Of a stretch of 41,062 nt of DNA, positions 28,918 through 37,144 are shown one piece after another. A program made the position numbers and the translations under genes. Every line of letters starts with the position of its first letter. The stretch's first letter is position 1. The stretch comes from Vogesella fluminis. Its GTDB lineage: Bacteria > Pseudomonadota > Gammaproteobacteria > Burkholderiales > Chromobacteriaceae. Under the pieces are notes generated by a model. The model was not told where the DNA came from and did no database searches. It saw nothing but the letters and a program-made list of their open reading frames with translations. The stretch covers positions 54,367 to 95,428 of the forward strand of contig NZ_BMYP01000013.1 in assembly GCF_014652335.1 (NCBI RefSeq), written 5' to 3'.

Positions 28918-29849
28918 GCCTGATCTCGTTGCAAACTGGTCAAATAGGTTCTGGCGCTGGCGGCATCACGTTCAATCTGCGCCACCAGCTCGTTCAAATC
29001 ATCATAACGCGCTTCATCGCGCAATTTTTTCAGGAAGTGCACCGAAACACGCTGGCCATACAGATCACCGTGAAAATCGAACAAATGCACCTCCAGCTTA
29101 TAGTGCTGGCTGTCGGTGACCGTCGGGTTCTTGCCGAGGCTGGCCACGCCGCCGAGCCGCCCCTGCGGCGTATCGACCTCCACCACGAACACCCCCTGCA
29201 GCGCCGGGCGCAGATGCGGCAGGTGCACGTTGGCAGTCGGGAAGCCGATGGTACGCCCCAGTTTCCGGCCATGCATCACCTTGCCGCTGATCTGGTACGG
29301 CCGCCCGAGCAGCATTGCCGCGCCACCCAGATCTCCTGCGGCCAACCTTTCGCGCACCAGCGTGCTGGACGCGCGCTCGCCGGCCACCAGCACCGACGGC
29401 ATCGCCTCGGTGACGAAATCGGGACAGGCGCTGAGCAGCCCGAAATCGCCCTTGCGGTCGGCACCGAACTGGAAATCATCGCCGATAAGCAGATAGCGGG
29501 TCTGCAACTGCCGCAGCAACACCTCGCGCACAAACAACTCGGCCGGCATGCGCGAAAAGGCACGGTTGAAACGGTAGACAAACACGTAGTCGACCCGTTC
29601 TTCTTCCGCTAGGAATTGCAGCTTGTCGCGCAGTACCGACAACCGCGCCGGCGGCTGGCTGCGGGCAAAGAACTCGCGCGGGTGCGGCTCGAAAGTCAGC
29701 AGCGCGGTAGGCAGGCCACGGGCGGCGGCCTCGTGCCGCAAGCGGGCCAGCATCTTCTGATGGCCGAGGTGGACACCGTCGAAATTACCGATGGTCAGCG
29801 CACAGGGCAACAAGTCATGGCGACGCGGGTCGCCCAGGAACGCTCGCAT
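28914..29849 (-). CDS. ribF: Bifunctional riboflavin kinase/FAD synthetase
   Basis: 311 residues from the ATG at 29849. The N-terminal FMN adenylyltransferase half has [19 protein letters not shown] (about residues 15-33) and FEPHPREFF; the C-terminal riboflavin kinase half has [14 protein letters not shown] and the [10 protein letters not shown] strand. The enzyme makes FMN and FAD. A weak ribosome site precedes the start; the frame is open further upstream, across the RmpM terminator, but has no RibF similarity there. It heads the ribF-ileS-lspA-ispH operon. One exact motif copy lies in frame at 29337 (RLAA). Confidence 0.96.
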   Translation of the reverse strand: MRAFLGDPRRHDLLPCALTIGNFDGVHLGHQKMLARLRHEAAARGLPTALLTFEPHPREFFARSQPPARLSVLRDKLQFLAEEERVDYVFVYRFNRAFSRMPAELFVREVLLRQLQTRYLLIGDDFQFGADRKGDFGLLSACPDFVTEAMPSVLVAGERASSTLVRERLAAGDLGGAAMLLGRPYQISGKVMHGRKLGRTIGFPTANVHLPHLRPALQGVFVVEVDTPQGRLGGVASLGKNPTVTDSQHYKLEVHLFDFHGDLYGQRVSVHFLKKLRDEARYDDLNELVAQIERDAASARTYLTSLQRDQA

Positions 29850-29920
29850 GGACAGTCGTGCTCGAAAAGAAACAAACAGTGATTTTAACCAGCCACCCTG
29901 AGCCGCGCCAGCCCAAAGCC

Positions 29921-29954
29921 AAAAAACAAAAGCCCCGGCAGGAGCCGGGGCTTT
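29921..29954 (-). terminator. Intrinsic terminator of the RmpM-like gene
   Basis: AAAGCCCCGGC pairs with GCCGGGGCTTT (29929-29939 with 29944-29954) and on the minus strand is followed by a U-rich tract down to 29921. Confidence 0.92.
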
Positions 29955-29971
29955 CTGGCAGGAAGCGAGAC

Positions 29972-30610
29972 TTACATCTTCACTTCTTTGGCAGTTTCGA
30001 CAGTCACTTCGAAGCGACGATCCGGCTCCAGGCAGGCGATACGCTGGGTGCGAGCCTTGATCTTCGAGCACTGCTCGGTCATCTTGGCTTGCGATTCGCC
30101 AGCGCCGGAAGCGGTAATCTTCTCGGCCGGGATGCCGCCGGCAACCAAGTAGTCCTTCACGGCGTTGGCACGACGCTCGGACAGCTTCTGGTTGTAGGCT
30201 TCGGCGCCCATGTAGTCAGTGTGGCCGACGATGGCAACCGACTTCAGGTACTTGTCGCCCTTCAGCTCGGCAACCACGCCATCCAGCGCTGCGTTGCCGG
30301 AGGTGATCACGGTCTTGTCGAAGGCGAACAGGCCGGCAGCAGACAGGGTGAAGGACTTGATCTGGGAAACCACGGCAGGGGCCGGAGCAACGGGTGCAAC
30401 AGCAACCGGCTTCGGAGCTTCCTTGTCGCCGCACTCAACCAGACCGTTGGCTTCCTTGTTGAAGTAGCCGTCTTTCCAGCATTCGCCGTAGGCATTGCGA
30501 GCCACGTTGTCCAGCGCGCCGTCGGTGGCATAGCCGGACTTGGCAGCGAAGGCACCGCTGGACAGCATCATGGCAACAACCAGTGCGCTCAGTTTGATCG
30601 ATTTATTCAT
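29972..30610 (-). CDS. OmpA-domain peptidoglycan-binding protein similar to neisserial RmpM (class 4 protein)
   Basis: 212 residues from the ATG at 30610, which has GAGG at 7 bases. A signal peptide ends after SGAFA (about residue 22). ARNAYGECWKDGYFNKEANGLVECGD matches the N-terminal part of Neisseria RmpM, then comes an Ala-Pro-Val linker and the OmpA C-terminal domain VAIVGHTDYMGAEAYNQKLSERRANAVKDYL, with the Asp and Arg that hold diaminopimelate of peptidoglycan. There is no beta barrel, so it is probably a periplasmic anchor tying outer-membrane proteins to the wall. The promoter is near consensus and the gene stands alone, suggesting strong expression. Confidence 0.9.
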   Translation of the reverse strand: MNKSIKLSALVVAMMLSSGAFAAKSGYATDGALDNVARNAYGECWKDGYFNKEANGLVECGDKEAPKPVAVAPVAPAPAVVSQIKSFTLSAAGLFAFDKTVITSGNAALDGVVAELKGDKYLKSVAIVGHTDYMGAEAYNQKLSERRANAVKDYLVAGGIPAEKITASGAGESQAKMTEQCSKIKARTQRIACLEPDRRFEVTVETAKEVKM

Positions 30611-30726
30611 AGCATTTCCTCTTTGTTGGATAAGTCTGCCAGCTACGCAAGACTGCTCATGACAAGCACGGTACGTCAAGCTTTAAGACAAACGCGAAAT
30701 TCATCCGTTGCCAGATAGTTGGAGTG

Positions 30727-30756
30727 ACTATAGGTAGCCGATGACTACCATGTCAA
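30727..30756 (-). promoter_or_regulatory. Near-consensus sigma-70 promoter of the RmpM-like gene
   Basis: On the minus strand a perfect TTGACA (30756-30751) and TATAGT (30732-30727) are 18 bases apart, about 117 bases before the start codon, giving a roughly 110-base leader. Confidence 0.8.
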
Positions 30757-30847
30757 CTTTTAGCGCGATGAAATACGACAGAAAAAGCAACACACATGGC
30801 GTGCATTTTATCGAAAACCATGGTTTGAGTTGTCAACAAGCAACAAC

Positions 30848-31339
30848 TCAACGCGAAGTGCGTCTTTTAAACAACGGCTCCGGCTGCCGTACCGTCGACT
30901 GGTACTGGTCGCTGAAATCATGTAAGCCGCCCAGCGCCGCCTCTGCCGGCCGGTCACCGCGAATGGCGAACACGGTAAAGCCAACCTGCGACAGATAGGC
31001 CAGCTGGTCGCGCTGCACGTCGCCAATGGCGCGCAGCTCTCCCTGATAGCCGTAGCGCTCGCGCAGCAAGCGGGCAAGGCTGTAGCCGCGGCCATCGGTA
31101 AAGGCCGGGAAATCGATGGCCACCAGCGGCAGCCGTGCCAGCTGCGGCGCCAGTACTGCCAGGTCGGTATCCGGTGCCAGCCAGACTGCAGTCTGGCCGC
31201 TGCGGGCCGAGGTATCGGTCGCCAGCCAGATTGCCAGCGGCAGGATGACGTCCTCTGCCGCACCATAGCTTTCGTCGTCCGCACGGATCAGGCGCCAGGC
31301 ATCTTCCGTGACCGCGTTGTTCTTAATGAGATTTTGCAT
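30848..31339 (-). CDS. DUF934 protein, sulfite-reductase neighbour
   Basis: 163 residues. The start at 31339 is fixed by AAGGAG at 7 bases. The sequence ILPLAIWLATD...VWLAPDTDLAVLAPQLARLPLVAIDFPAFTDGRGYSLARLLRERYGYQGELRAIGDVQRDQL is the DUF934 pattern, found beside cysI in many proteobacteria and thought to help assimilatory sulfite reduction; no activity is established. The gene overlaps the end of cysI by 17 bases, which implies coupled translation in cysH-cysI-DUF934. Confidence 0.9.
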   Translation of the reverse strand: MQNLIKNNAVTEDAWRLIRADDESYGAAEDVILPLAIWLATDTSARSGQTAVWLAPDTDLAVLAPQLARLPLVAIDFPAFTDGRGYSLARLLRERYGYQGELRAIGDVQRDQLAYLSQVGFTVFAIRGDRPAEAALGGLHDFSDQYQSTVRQPEPLFKRRTSR

Positions 31340-32981
31340 AAACGCGCTCCTTGAATGGCTCCAGCCCGATGCGGCGCACGGTCTCGATGAAGCGCTCGCC
31401 CGCCAGGCGTTGCTCGACGTACAGGGCCATGATTCTTTCGAATGCCAGCGGCACATCGGCCTGGGCAAACGATGGCCCGATCACCTTGCCGATGGCGGTG
31501 TGGTTGCCCTGGCTGCCGCCGAGGGTGATCTGGTACCACTCCTCGCCATTTTTATCAACGCCAAGAATACCGATGTTGCCGATGTGATGATGGCCACAGG
31601 CGTTCATACAGCCCGAGAAGTTGCAGTCGATGTCGCCCAGGTCGAACAGGTAGTCGAGGTCGTCGAAGGTGCGCTGTATCGCCTCGGCCACCGGAATGGA
31701 GCGGGCATTGGCCAGCGAACAGAAGTCGCCGCCCGGACAGCAGATGATGTCGGTGAGCAGGCCGACGTTCGGGGTGGCAAAGCCGTGCGCGCGCGCCAGC
31801 TGCCAGACATCGAACAGGTCGCGCTCGCGGATGTCCGGCAGGATCAGGTTCTGCTCGTGCGATACCCGCAACTCGCCGAAGCCATAGCGGTCGGCCCAGT
31901 CGGCGGCGGCGTCCATCTGTTCGGCCGTGATGTCGCCGGGCGGCACGCCGGTCTTCTTCAGCGACAGCACCACCGAGCGGTAGCCAGGCTGCTTGTGCGC
32001 GTGGGTATTGCGTGCCACCCAGCGTGCGAACGCCGGGTCGCGCGCCAGCGCGTCGGTCAGTTCGGGCGGGCTGGCCGCAAGCGTTTCGTAGGCAGGGTCA
32101 CTGAAAAAACCGGCGTAATGGGCAATATCCTCGTCACGCAATGTGGCTGGGCCGTCCTTCAGGTGCGCCCATTCGTCCTCCACCTTGGCGGCAAAGCCCT
32201 CGGCAGTCAGCGCCTGTACCAGGATCTTGATGCGGGCCTTGAACTTGTTGTCGCGGCGGCCGAAGCGGTTGTACACCCGCAGAATGGCGTCAAGATAGGT
32301 CAGCAGGTGGCGGGTGGGCAGGAACTCGCGGATCACCTTGCCGACCATCGGCGTGCGGCCCAGGCCGCCACCGACGATCACGCGGAAGCCCACCTCGCCG
32401 GCGTCGTTCTTCACCACGTGCAGGCCGATATCGTGTACCAGGGTAGCGGCACGGTCCTCGACGCTGCCGGAGACGGCAATCTTGAACTTGCGCGGCAGGT
32501 AGGCAAACTCGGGATGCAGCGTGCTCCACTGGCGGATGATCTCGCAGTAGGCGCGGCCGTCGATCAGCTCGTCGGCGGCGACACCGGCAAATACGTCGGT
32601 AGTGGTATTGCGCACGCAGTTGCCGGAAGTCTGGATCGAGTGCATCTCGACCTCGGCCAGTTCGGTCAGGATGTCGGGTACGCGCTCCAGCGCCGGCCAG
32701 TTGAATTGCATGTTCTGGCGGGTGGTAAAGTGGCCGTAGCCCTTGTCGTAGGTGCGGGCAATGCGGGCAAGGCGGCGTAACTGGCGGCTGGCGAGGTGGC
32801 CGTACGGGATGGCGATGCGGAACATCGGCGCATGGCGCTGGATGTACAGGCCGTTCATCAACCGCAGCGGGCGGAACTCGTCCTCGGACAGCTCACCGAC
32901 CAGGTAGCGGCGGGTCTGATCACGAAACTGCTCGACACGCTCGCGCAGCAGGCGGTGATCCACTTCATCGTACTTGTACAT
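31323..32981 (-). CDS. cysI: Assimilatory sulfite reductase hemoprotein (nitrite/sulfite reductase)
   Basis: 552 residues. It reduces sulfite to sulfide with a siroheme coupled to a 4Fe-4S cluster. The cluster Cys pattern C-x5-C then C-x3-C is at 415/421 (CPGGDFC) and 458/462 (CMNAC). Both ferredoxin-like repeats are present (RIAIPYGHLASRQLRRLARIA and the later RSVVLSLKKTGVPPGDIT). AGGAAACAG precedes the ATG. No cysJ flavoprotein gene is adjacent, so the electron donor is not known. Confidence 0.95.
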   Translation of the reverse strand: MYKYDEVDHRLLRERVEQFRDQTRRYLVGELSEDEFRPLRLMNGLYIQRHAPMFRIAIPYGHLASRQLRRLARIARTYDKGYGHFTTRQNMQFNWPALERVPDILTELAEVEMHSIQTSGNCVRNTTTDVFAGVAADELIDGRAYCEIIRQWSTLHPEFAYLPRKFKIAVSGSVEDRAATLVHDIGLHVVKNDAGEVGFRVIVGGGLGRTPMVGKVIREFLPTRHLLTYLDAILRVYNRFGRRDNKFKARIKILVQALTAEGFAAKVEDEWAHLKDGPATLRDEDIAHYAGFFSDPAYETLAASPPELTDALARDPAFARWVARNTHAHKQPGYRSVVLSLKKTGVPPGDITAEQMDAAADWADRYGFGELRVSHEQNLILPDIRERDLFDVWQLARAHGFATPNVGLLTDIICCPGGDFCSLANARSIPVAEAIQRTFDDLDYLFDLGDIDCNFSGCMNACGHHHIGNIGILGVDKNGEEWYQITLGGSQGNHTAIGKVIGPSFAQADVPLAFERIMALYVEQRLAGERFIETVRRIGLEPFKERVYAKSH

Positions 32982-33003
32982 GCTTCTGTTTCCTCAAGCG
33001 GGG

Positions 33004-33028
33004 CTGGCCGCACGGCTTGCGGCCAACC
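33004..33028 (-). repeat. Motif pair after cysH
   Basis: TGGCCGCA (33005-33012) faces an exact TGCGGCCAAC (33018-33027) with a 5-base loop and an 8-bp stem, 3 bases after the cysH stop, between cysH and cysI. Confidence 0.65.
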
Positions 33029-33030
33029 TT

Positions 33031-33738
33031 TCAGGCATTCGGGCGTTTCAGCGGGCTGGCCTTCACGTGCAGGCCGCATTCCTTCGATTCCGGATTTTCC
33101 CACCACCAGCGACCGGCACGGATGTCCTCGCCCACCGCGATCGGCCGGGTACAGGGCGCGCAACCGATGGACGGCACATGCTTGTCGTGCAGACTGTTAT
33201 AGGGCACATCATTGGCGCGGATGTATTCCCACACTTCTTTTTCGGTCCACTCGATCAGCGGGTTGAACTTCATCAGACCGTTGTCGGCGTCGAACTCGCG
33301 GTCGGTGAGATCCTGCCGCGTCGGCGACTGCTCACGGCGCAAGCCGGTAATCCATGCCGACAGGCCGGTCAGCGCGCGCTTCAGCGGCTCGATCTTGCGG
33401 ATGTGGCAACAGGACTTGCGCAACTCGACACTGTTATAAAAGGCATTGATGCCGTTGTGGTTGACGTAGGCTTCCAGCGCCGCCGCATCCGGATAGTAGA
33501 CACGGATCGGGTGGCCGGGGTAACGCTCGCCGACCTGCTGCATCAGGGTGTAGGTTTCCACCGGCAGGCGCCCGGTATCGAGGCTGAAAATGCCGATCGG
33601 CAGGTTGCGGCTGGCAATCAGGTGCATCAGCACCATGTCTTCGGCACCAAAACTGTTGGCCAGCGCGGCAGGCAAGTGGTCGCGGGCGATGGTATCGAGC
33701 AGGGCTTCGGTATGCGCTAGCTTGTCGGCAAGGCTCAT
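33031..33738 (-). CDS. cysH: Adenylylsulfate (APS) reductase, 4Fe-4S type
   Basis: 235 residues from the ATG at 33738 (GGAGG at 7 bases). It reduces activated sulfate to sulfite with thioredoxin. The cluster Cys are 110/111 (KSCCHIRK) and 193/196 (GCAPCTRP), and the catalytic Cys is 221 in ECGLH. Presence of the CC...CxxC set points to APS rather than PAPS as substrate. It leads the minus-strand cysH-cysI-DUF934 unit, divergent from cysB. Confidence 0.96.
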   Translation of the reverse strand: MSLADKLAHTEALLDTIARDHLPAALANSFGAEDMVLMHLIASRNLPIGIFSLDTGRLPVETYTLMQQVGERYPGHPIRVYYPDAAALEAYVNHNGINAFYNSVELRKSCCHIRKIEPLKRALTGLSAWITGLRREQSPTRQDLTDREFDADNGLMKFNPLIEWTEKEVWEYIRANDVPYNSLHDKHVPSIGCAPCTRPIAVGEDIRAGRWWWENPESKECGLHVKASPLKRPNA

Positions 33739-33816
33739 CGTGGGGCCTCCATGGGCGTTCGGTCTGAAGTCTGCCATGGTAGCGAAAGCCCTTAAAGCCG
33801 AAAAGAATATTGTGTT

Positions 33817-33830
33817 AGTATTTAATTACT
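33817..33830. promoter_or_regulatory. AT-rich near-palindrome between cysH and cysB
   Basis: AGTATTTAATTACT is a palindrome except at one base pair position, in the 113-base divergent region and 21 bases before the cysB start. It is a candidate CysB or autoregulatory site; the true CysB consensus is too loose to confirm by eye. Confidence 0.35.
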
Positions 33831-33851
33831 TTAGGTTTTAAGGAGCGCGCC

Positions 33852-34790
33852 ATGAAACTCCAGCAGTTACGCTATCTGGTCGAAGTCGCCAAGCAGGGCC
33901 TGAACGTGTCCGAAGCGGCCGAAAAGCTGCACACCTCGCAGCCGGGCATCTCCAAGCAGATCCGCCTGCTGGAAGACGAACTCGGCATCCAGGTGTTCAT
34001 CCGCAACGGCAAGCGCGTGGTCGCGGTGTCGGAGCCGGGCAAGGAGGTGCTGCGCATCTCGGAGCGCATCCTGCGCGAGGCGCAGAACCTCAAGCGCGTC
34101 GGCGACGAATTCTCCAAGGAAGCGGAAGGTGCGCTCACCATCGCCACCACCCACACCCAGGCCCGCTACGCACTGCCCAAGGTGATCGCCGAATTCGTGC
34201 AGCGCTACCCGAAAGTGCGGCTGTCGATCAAACAAGGCAGCCCGACGCAGATCTGCGACATGGTGGTGTCCGGCGAGGCCGATCTTGCCATCGCTACCGA
34301 AGGCATCTCGCTGTACAAGGAACTGGCGATGCTGCCCTGCTACGAGTGGAACCGCAGCATCGTGGCGCCGGACGGCCACCCGCTCCTGGCGTTGCAGCGG
34401 CCGCTGACGCTGGACGACATCGTCGCGCACCCGATCATCACCTACGATTTCGCCTTTGCCGGCCGCTCCAAGATCAACCAGGCCTTCACCAGCATCGGCA
34501 AGACGCCGAACGTGGTACTGACCGCGATCGACACCGACGTGATCAAGACCTACGTCAAGCTCGGCCTCGGCATCGGCATCATCGCCAGCATGGCGTTCGA
34601 GGCCGAACGCGACATCGGGCTGCAGGCGCGCGACGCCAGCCACCTGTTCGACGCCTCGGTGACCAAGATCGGACTGCGCAAGGACGCCTACCTGCGCGGC
34701 TACGCCTACACCTTCATCGAGCTGTTCGCGCCGCACCTGCACCGCAAGGAAGTGGACGCCGCGCTGCACCACGGCGACGATGAGGAATAA
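33852..34790 (+). CDS. cysB: LysR-family sulfur-assimilation regulator CysB
   Basis: 312 residues. MKLQQLRYLVEVAKQGLNVSEAAEKLHTSQPGISKQIRLLEDELGIQVF is the CysB-specific helix-turn-helix region, and the effector domain has TTHTQARYALPKVI and KQGSPTQICDMVVSGEADLAIATE, where CysB binds N-acetylserine or sulfate. AAGGAG precedes the ATG. It is divergent from cysH-cysI, its expected targets. A single motif copy follows its stop. Confidence 0.96.
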   Translation: MKLQQLRYLVEVAKQGLNVSEAAEKLHTSQPGISKQIRLLEDELGIQVFIRNGKRVVAVSEPGKEVLRISERILREAQNLKRVGDEFSKEAEGALTIATTHTQARYALPKVIAEFVQRYPKVRLSIKQGSPTQICDMVVSGEADLAIATEGISLYKELAMLPCYEWNRSIVAPDGHPLLALQRPLTLDDIVAHPIITYDFAFAGRSKINQAFTSIGKTPNVVLTAIDTDVIKTYVKLGLGIGIIASMAFEAERDIGLQARDASHLFDASVTKIGLRKDAYLRGYAYTFIELFAPHLHRKEVDAALHHGDDEE

Positions 34791-34805
34791 GCCGCCCGTA
34801 ACAGT

Positions 34806-34823
34806 GGCCAAAGGTTGGCCGCA
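34806..34823 (+). repeat. Motif copy with local inverted repeat after cysB
   Basis: An exact GTTGGCCGCA (34814-34823) lies behind GGCCAA, so that GGCCAA/TTGGCC can form a 6-bp stem 16 bases after the cysB stop. Confidence 0.7.
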
Positions 34824-35026
34824 CACTTGTCAAGCCATGGGTCCATGACGGCAAGTCCTGAGCCGACATGGACCGACGGCCGCCATGGCAGATCCCCGTC
34901 ACCATCAGGCGCCGGGCATGCATTGCCGGGCGCGGCCACCCGCACCTGTCAGATCATCTGCAGTCACAGCCGCTCGCCTGGCATGTTTCACACAAAGCCA
35001 TGCCACATCACTTGCCCCACCTACTG

Positions 35027-35146
35027 CCGGATGGCGGACTCTGTCCGCCATTTACTGCGCCAAGCTTACCTCTCCCCCGATTTAGCCCGAAGCCGCCTTT
35101 TGTGTACCGCGTCAGGCGGCCCAAAACCATCCGCCGGATGGCGGAT
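35027..35146. repeat. Two short hairpins sharing CCGGATGGCGGA
   Basis: The first (ATGGCGGAC/GTCCGCCAT, 35031-35051, 3-base loop) and the second (ATCCGCC/GGCGGAT, 35129-35146) share the same 12-base direct repeat 107 bases apart. The second abuts the TTGACA of the PepSY promoter. Confidence 0.55.
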
Positions 35147-35174
35147 TGACAGCATATGGCAGCTTTTCATAAAC
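35146..35174 (+). promoter_or_regulatory. Promoter of the PepSY gene
   Basis: A perfect TTGACA (35146-35151) and ATAAAC (35169-35174) are 17 bases apart, directly before a Fur box. Confidence 0.5.
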
Positions 35175-35180
35175 TAAAAT

Positions 35181-35199
35181 AACAATAGTTATCATTATT
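35181..35199. promoter_or_regulatory. Fur box
   Basis: On the minus strand AATAATGATAACTATTGTT matches the 19-base Fur consensus (GATAATGATAATCATTATC) at about 14 positions. It covers the expected transcription start of the promoter at 35146-35174, so iron-loaded Fur would block it. Confidence 0.7.
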
Positions 35200-35311
35200 A
35201 ATAAAATATGGAGTTTATGCTTTGAACAAGTCTTAAGTCATACCACCGCGCAACGGCAAGCCCGAGTGGCAAGCCCGCTTCGCCCGCTTTGCCCGCTTCA
35301 CGCACAAATGG

Positions 35312-35857
35312 ATGTCGGTGTTTCTCGGTCTGGTCATTCTGGTTACCACCCTGTCTGGTCTGTTCATCACCTTCAAGAAAGACCTGGAATACCTGCAGCC
35401 AGCCTCGCGCAAGGGCGAGAAGGGCGAGATCAGCCAGTTCCTGCCGCCGGAACAGATCGCCAACATCGTGCTGGCGCTCAAGCTGCCAGAAGCCAAGTCG
35501 CTGGACGACATCAACCGCATCGAGCTGCGCCCCGGCAAGCGCATGTGGAAAGTGCGCCTGGAGCAGACCTCCGAGTTCAGCTCCCCACGTGAGCTGCAGA
35601 TCGACGCCATCAACGGCAAGGTGCTGAACGACGGCCTACGCGGCGACCAACTGTGGATGGATGTGCATTCCTTCATGGTATTTGGCAAGGTTACCAGCTA
35701 CACAGCGATGATCCTGGCCGGCATCACCCTGTTCTGGCTGATTCTGACCGGTTACTACCTGTTCTTCTATCCGTACTGGGCCAAGGCCAGCAAGGGCCGT
35801 CGCACTGCCGACAAGGCACCACTGGTTGCCAAGCTGCAGACCGAGAGTAGAGGCTGA
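35312..35857 (+). CDS. PepSY-associated TM-helix protein, iron-regulated, N-terminus disrupted
   Basis: 181 residues from the first in-frame ATG (35312). MSVFLGLVILVTTLSGLFITFKKDLEYL is the first membrane helix, a PepSY-like periplasmic domain follows (about 45-110, with RIELRPGKRMWKVRL and QIDAINGKVL), and VTSYTAMILAGITLFWLILTGYYLFFYPYW is the second helix. Homologues begin about 25 residues earlier, and those residues are coded here (PEWQARFARFARFTHKW, 35264-35311). The ribosome site GGAG (35210-35213) fits a TTG at 35222, but that frame reads M-N-K-S then TAA at 35234. The gene is thus either broken at codon 5 or restarted without a ribosome site. Such proteins accompany siderophore uptake. 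Confidence 0.6.
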   Translation: MSVFLGLVILVTTLSGLFITFKKDLEYLQPASRKGEKGEISQFLPPEQIANIVLALKLPEAKSLDDINRIELRPGKRMWKVRLEQTSEFSSPRELQIDAINGKVLNDGLRGDQLWMDVHSFMVFGKVTSYTAMILAGITLFWLILTGYYLFFYPYWAKASKGRRTADKAPLVAKLQTESRG

Positions 35858-35876
35858 TGTCCGCATAGGCAAAACG

Positions 35877-35908
35877 AACAAGGCCTCGCGCGTGCGCGAG
35901 GCCTTGTT
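35877..35908. terminator. Bidirectional hairpin terminator between convergent genes
   Basis: A perfect 14-bp stem (35877-35890 with 35895-35908) and 4-base loop lie between the PepSY gene and the aminotransferase gene. Confidence 0.88.
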
Positions 35909-35931
35909 GCTTGACCAGCCCTGCAACCGGC

Positions 35932-37083
35932 TTACTGCGTATCGCGGATCAGCCTGGCGAGGCGGGCGACGCCTTCCTCGATGCGCTCCGGCGTGGCGTG
36001 GCTGAAGTTCAGGCGCAGGCGGCCGATGCCGTCGGCCTGGTTGGCGTAGAACGGCTCGCCGGGCATGAACGCCACGTTGTGCTCGCCCAGCGCCACCTTC
36101 AGCAGCTCGCGGGTGTCGCGCGTGGTTTTCAGCTTCAGCCAGAAGAACAGGCCGCCCTGCGGCACCTGCCAGTCGGCCAGATCGGCAAAATGCTTCTCCA
36201 GCGCGGCCTGCATCGCGTTGCGGCCAACCTTGTACTTGGCCTGCAAGCCGGCCAGATGCGCCGGGTAGTTGCCGCTCTTCAGCCATTCGCTGATGAACCA
36301 CTGGCCCGGACGGTTGGAGTGCAGATCCACCGCCTGCTTCAGCTTCAGCAGGTAGGGCATCAGGTCCGGCGAGGCGATCAGGTAGCCGATGCGCAAGCCC
36401 GGTGCCAGCGTCTTGGAGAAGGAGCCGCAGTAGATCCACGACGCCGATTTCAGGTGGGTGACCAGCGGGGCCGGCGCGTCGCCGTCGTAGGACAGCGCGC
36501 GGTACGGGTCGTCCTCGATCAGCACGGTGCCGGCGGCGTCGATCACCTCGGCCAGCGCCTTGCGCGTGTCCACGCTGTAACAGGCGCCGGACGGGTTCTG
36601 GAAGGTCGGGATCAGGTAGGCCAAGCGCGCCTTGCTGCTGTCCAGCGCCGCGGCCAGCGTGGCCGCCGGCAGCTGGCCGTCTACCTGCTGCACGGTGGTG
36701 ATGTCGGCACCGAACAGCTTGAATACCTGCAGGGCCGCGAGATAGGTCGGGCCTTCGGTGATGACCGGTGTGCCCGGATCGATGAACAGCTTGGCGGCCA
36801 GGTCCAGCGCCTGCTGCGAGCCGGACAGCACCAGCACCTGCGACGGGTCGCACTGCAGGCCGATACGGGCCACCTCGCGTGCGATCTGCTCACGCAGTTC
36901 CGGTTCGCCCTCGCTGGTGCCGTACTGCGCCAGATGCGGCGGTACGCCGCTGAAATCCAGTGCCGGCAGGCAATCGGCAGCCGGCAGGCCGCCGGCAAAC
37001 GAGATCACTTCCGGGCGTTGCGCCGCGGCCAGAATCTCGCGGATCAGTGAGCCGGACAGGCGTTCGACGCGCTCTGAAAACAT
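35932..37083 (-). CDS. PLP-dependent aminotransferase, class I/II (2-aminoadipate/LysN-like group)
   Basis: 383 residues. VISFAGGLPAADCLP opens the fold; LVLSGSQQALDLAAKLF, NPSGACYS and EDDPYRALSYDG line the cofactor site, and the Schiff-base Lys is in CGSFSKTLAPGLRIGY. The C-terminal small domain has GGLFFWLKL and RLNFSH. Members transaminate aromatic, branched or 2-aminoadipate substrates; the exact one cannot be told. GAGGAG precedes the ATG. It is divergent from a MarR gene 61 bases away. An exact motif copy at 36219 codes KVGRN. Confidence 0.92.
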   Translation of the reverse strand: MFSERVERLSGSLIREILAAAQRPEVISFAGGLPAADCLPALDFSGVPPHLAQYGTSEGEPELREQIAREVARIGLQCDPSQVLVLSGSQQALDLAAKLFIDPGTPVITEGPTYLAALQVFKLFGADITTVQQVDGQLPAATLAAALDSSKARLAYLIPTFQNPSGACYSVDTRKALAEVIDAAGTVLIEDDPYRALSYDGDAPAPLVTHLKSASWIYCGSFSKTLAPGLRIGYLIASPDLMPYLLKLKQAVDLHSNRPGQWFISEWLKSGNYPAHLAGLQAKYKVGRNAMQAALEKHFADLADWQVPQGGLFFWLKLKTTRDTRELLKVALGEHNVAFMPGEPFYANQADGIGRLRLNFSHATPERIEEGVARLARLIRDTQ

Positions 37084-37115
37084 GTTACTCTCCTCGGGAA
37101 GACAGGTTTTTATTA

Positions 37116-37130
37116 GTCAAACTGCTTGAC
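37116..37130. promoter_or_regulatory. Candidate MarR operator
   Basis: GTCAA-N5-TTGAC is a perfect inverted repeat in the 61-base gap between the divergent aminotransferase and MarR genes, of the size usual for MarR dimers. Confidence 0.45.
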
Positions 37131-37144
37131 CAACTTAACGCTTA

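Larger units (their letters stand above)
34791..35221. other. 431-base intergenic region between cysB and the PepSY gene
   Basis: It holds a motif copy with a small hairpin (34806-34823), two related hairpins sharing the 12-mer CCGGATGGCGGA (35027-35051 and 35129-35146), and then a promoter with a Fur box. The stretch 34825-35020 shows no credible gene or known RNA. Confidence 0.7.

Noticed and set aside
26023-28923. A very long open frame on the plus strand opposite ileS, and similar ones opposite pyrG (7732-9642), htpG (22491-24488) and cysI (31308-32780).
   Set aside because: They mirror clearly conserved genes codon for codon, have Val/Gln/His/Arg-rich compositions typical of antisense frames in GC-rich DNA, and lack matching ribosome sites or known domains.
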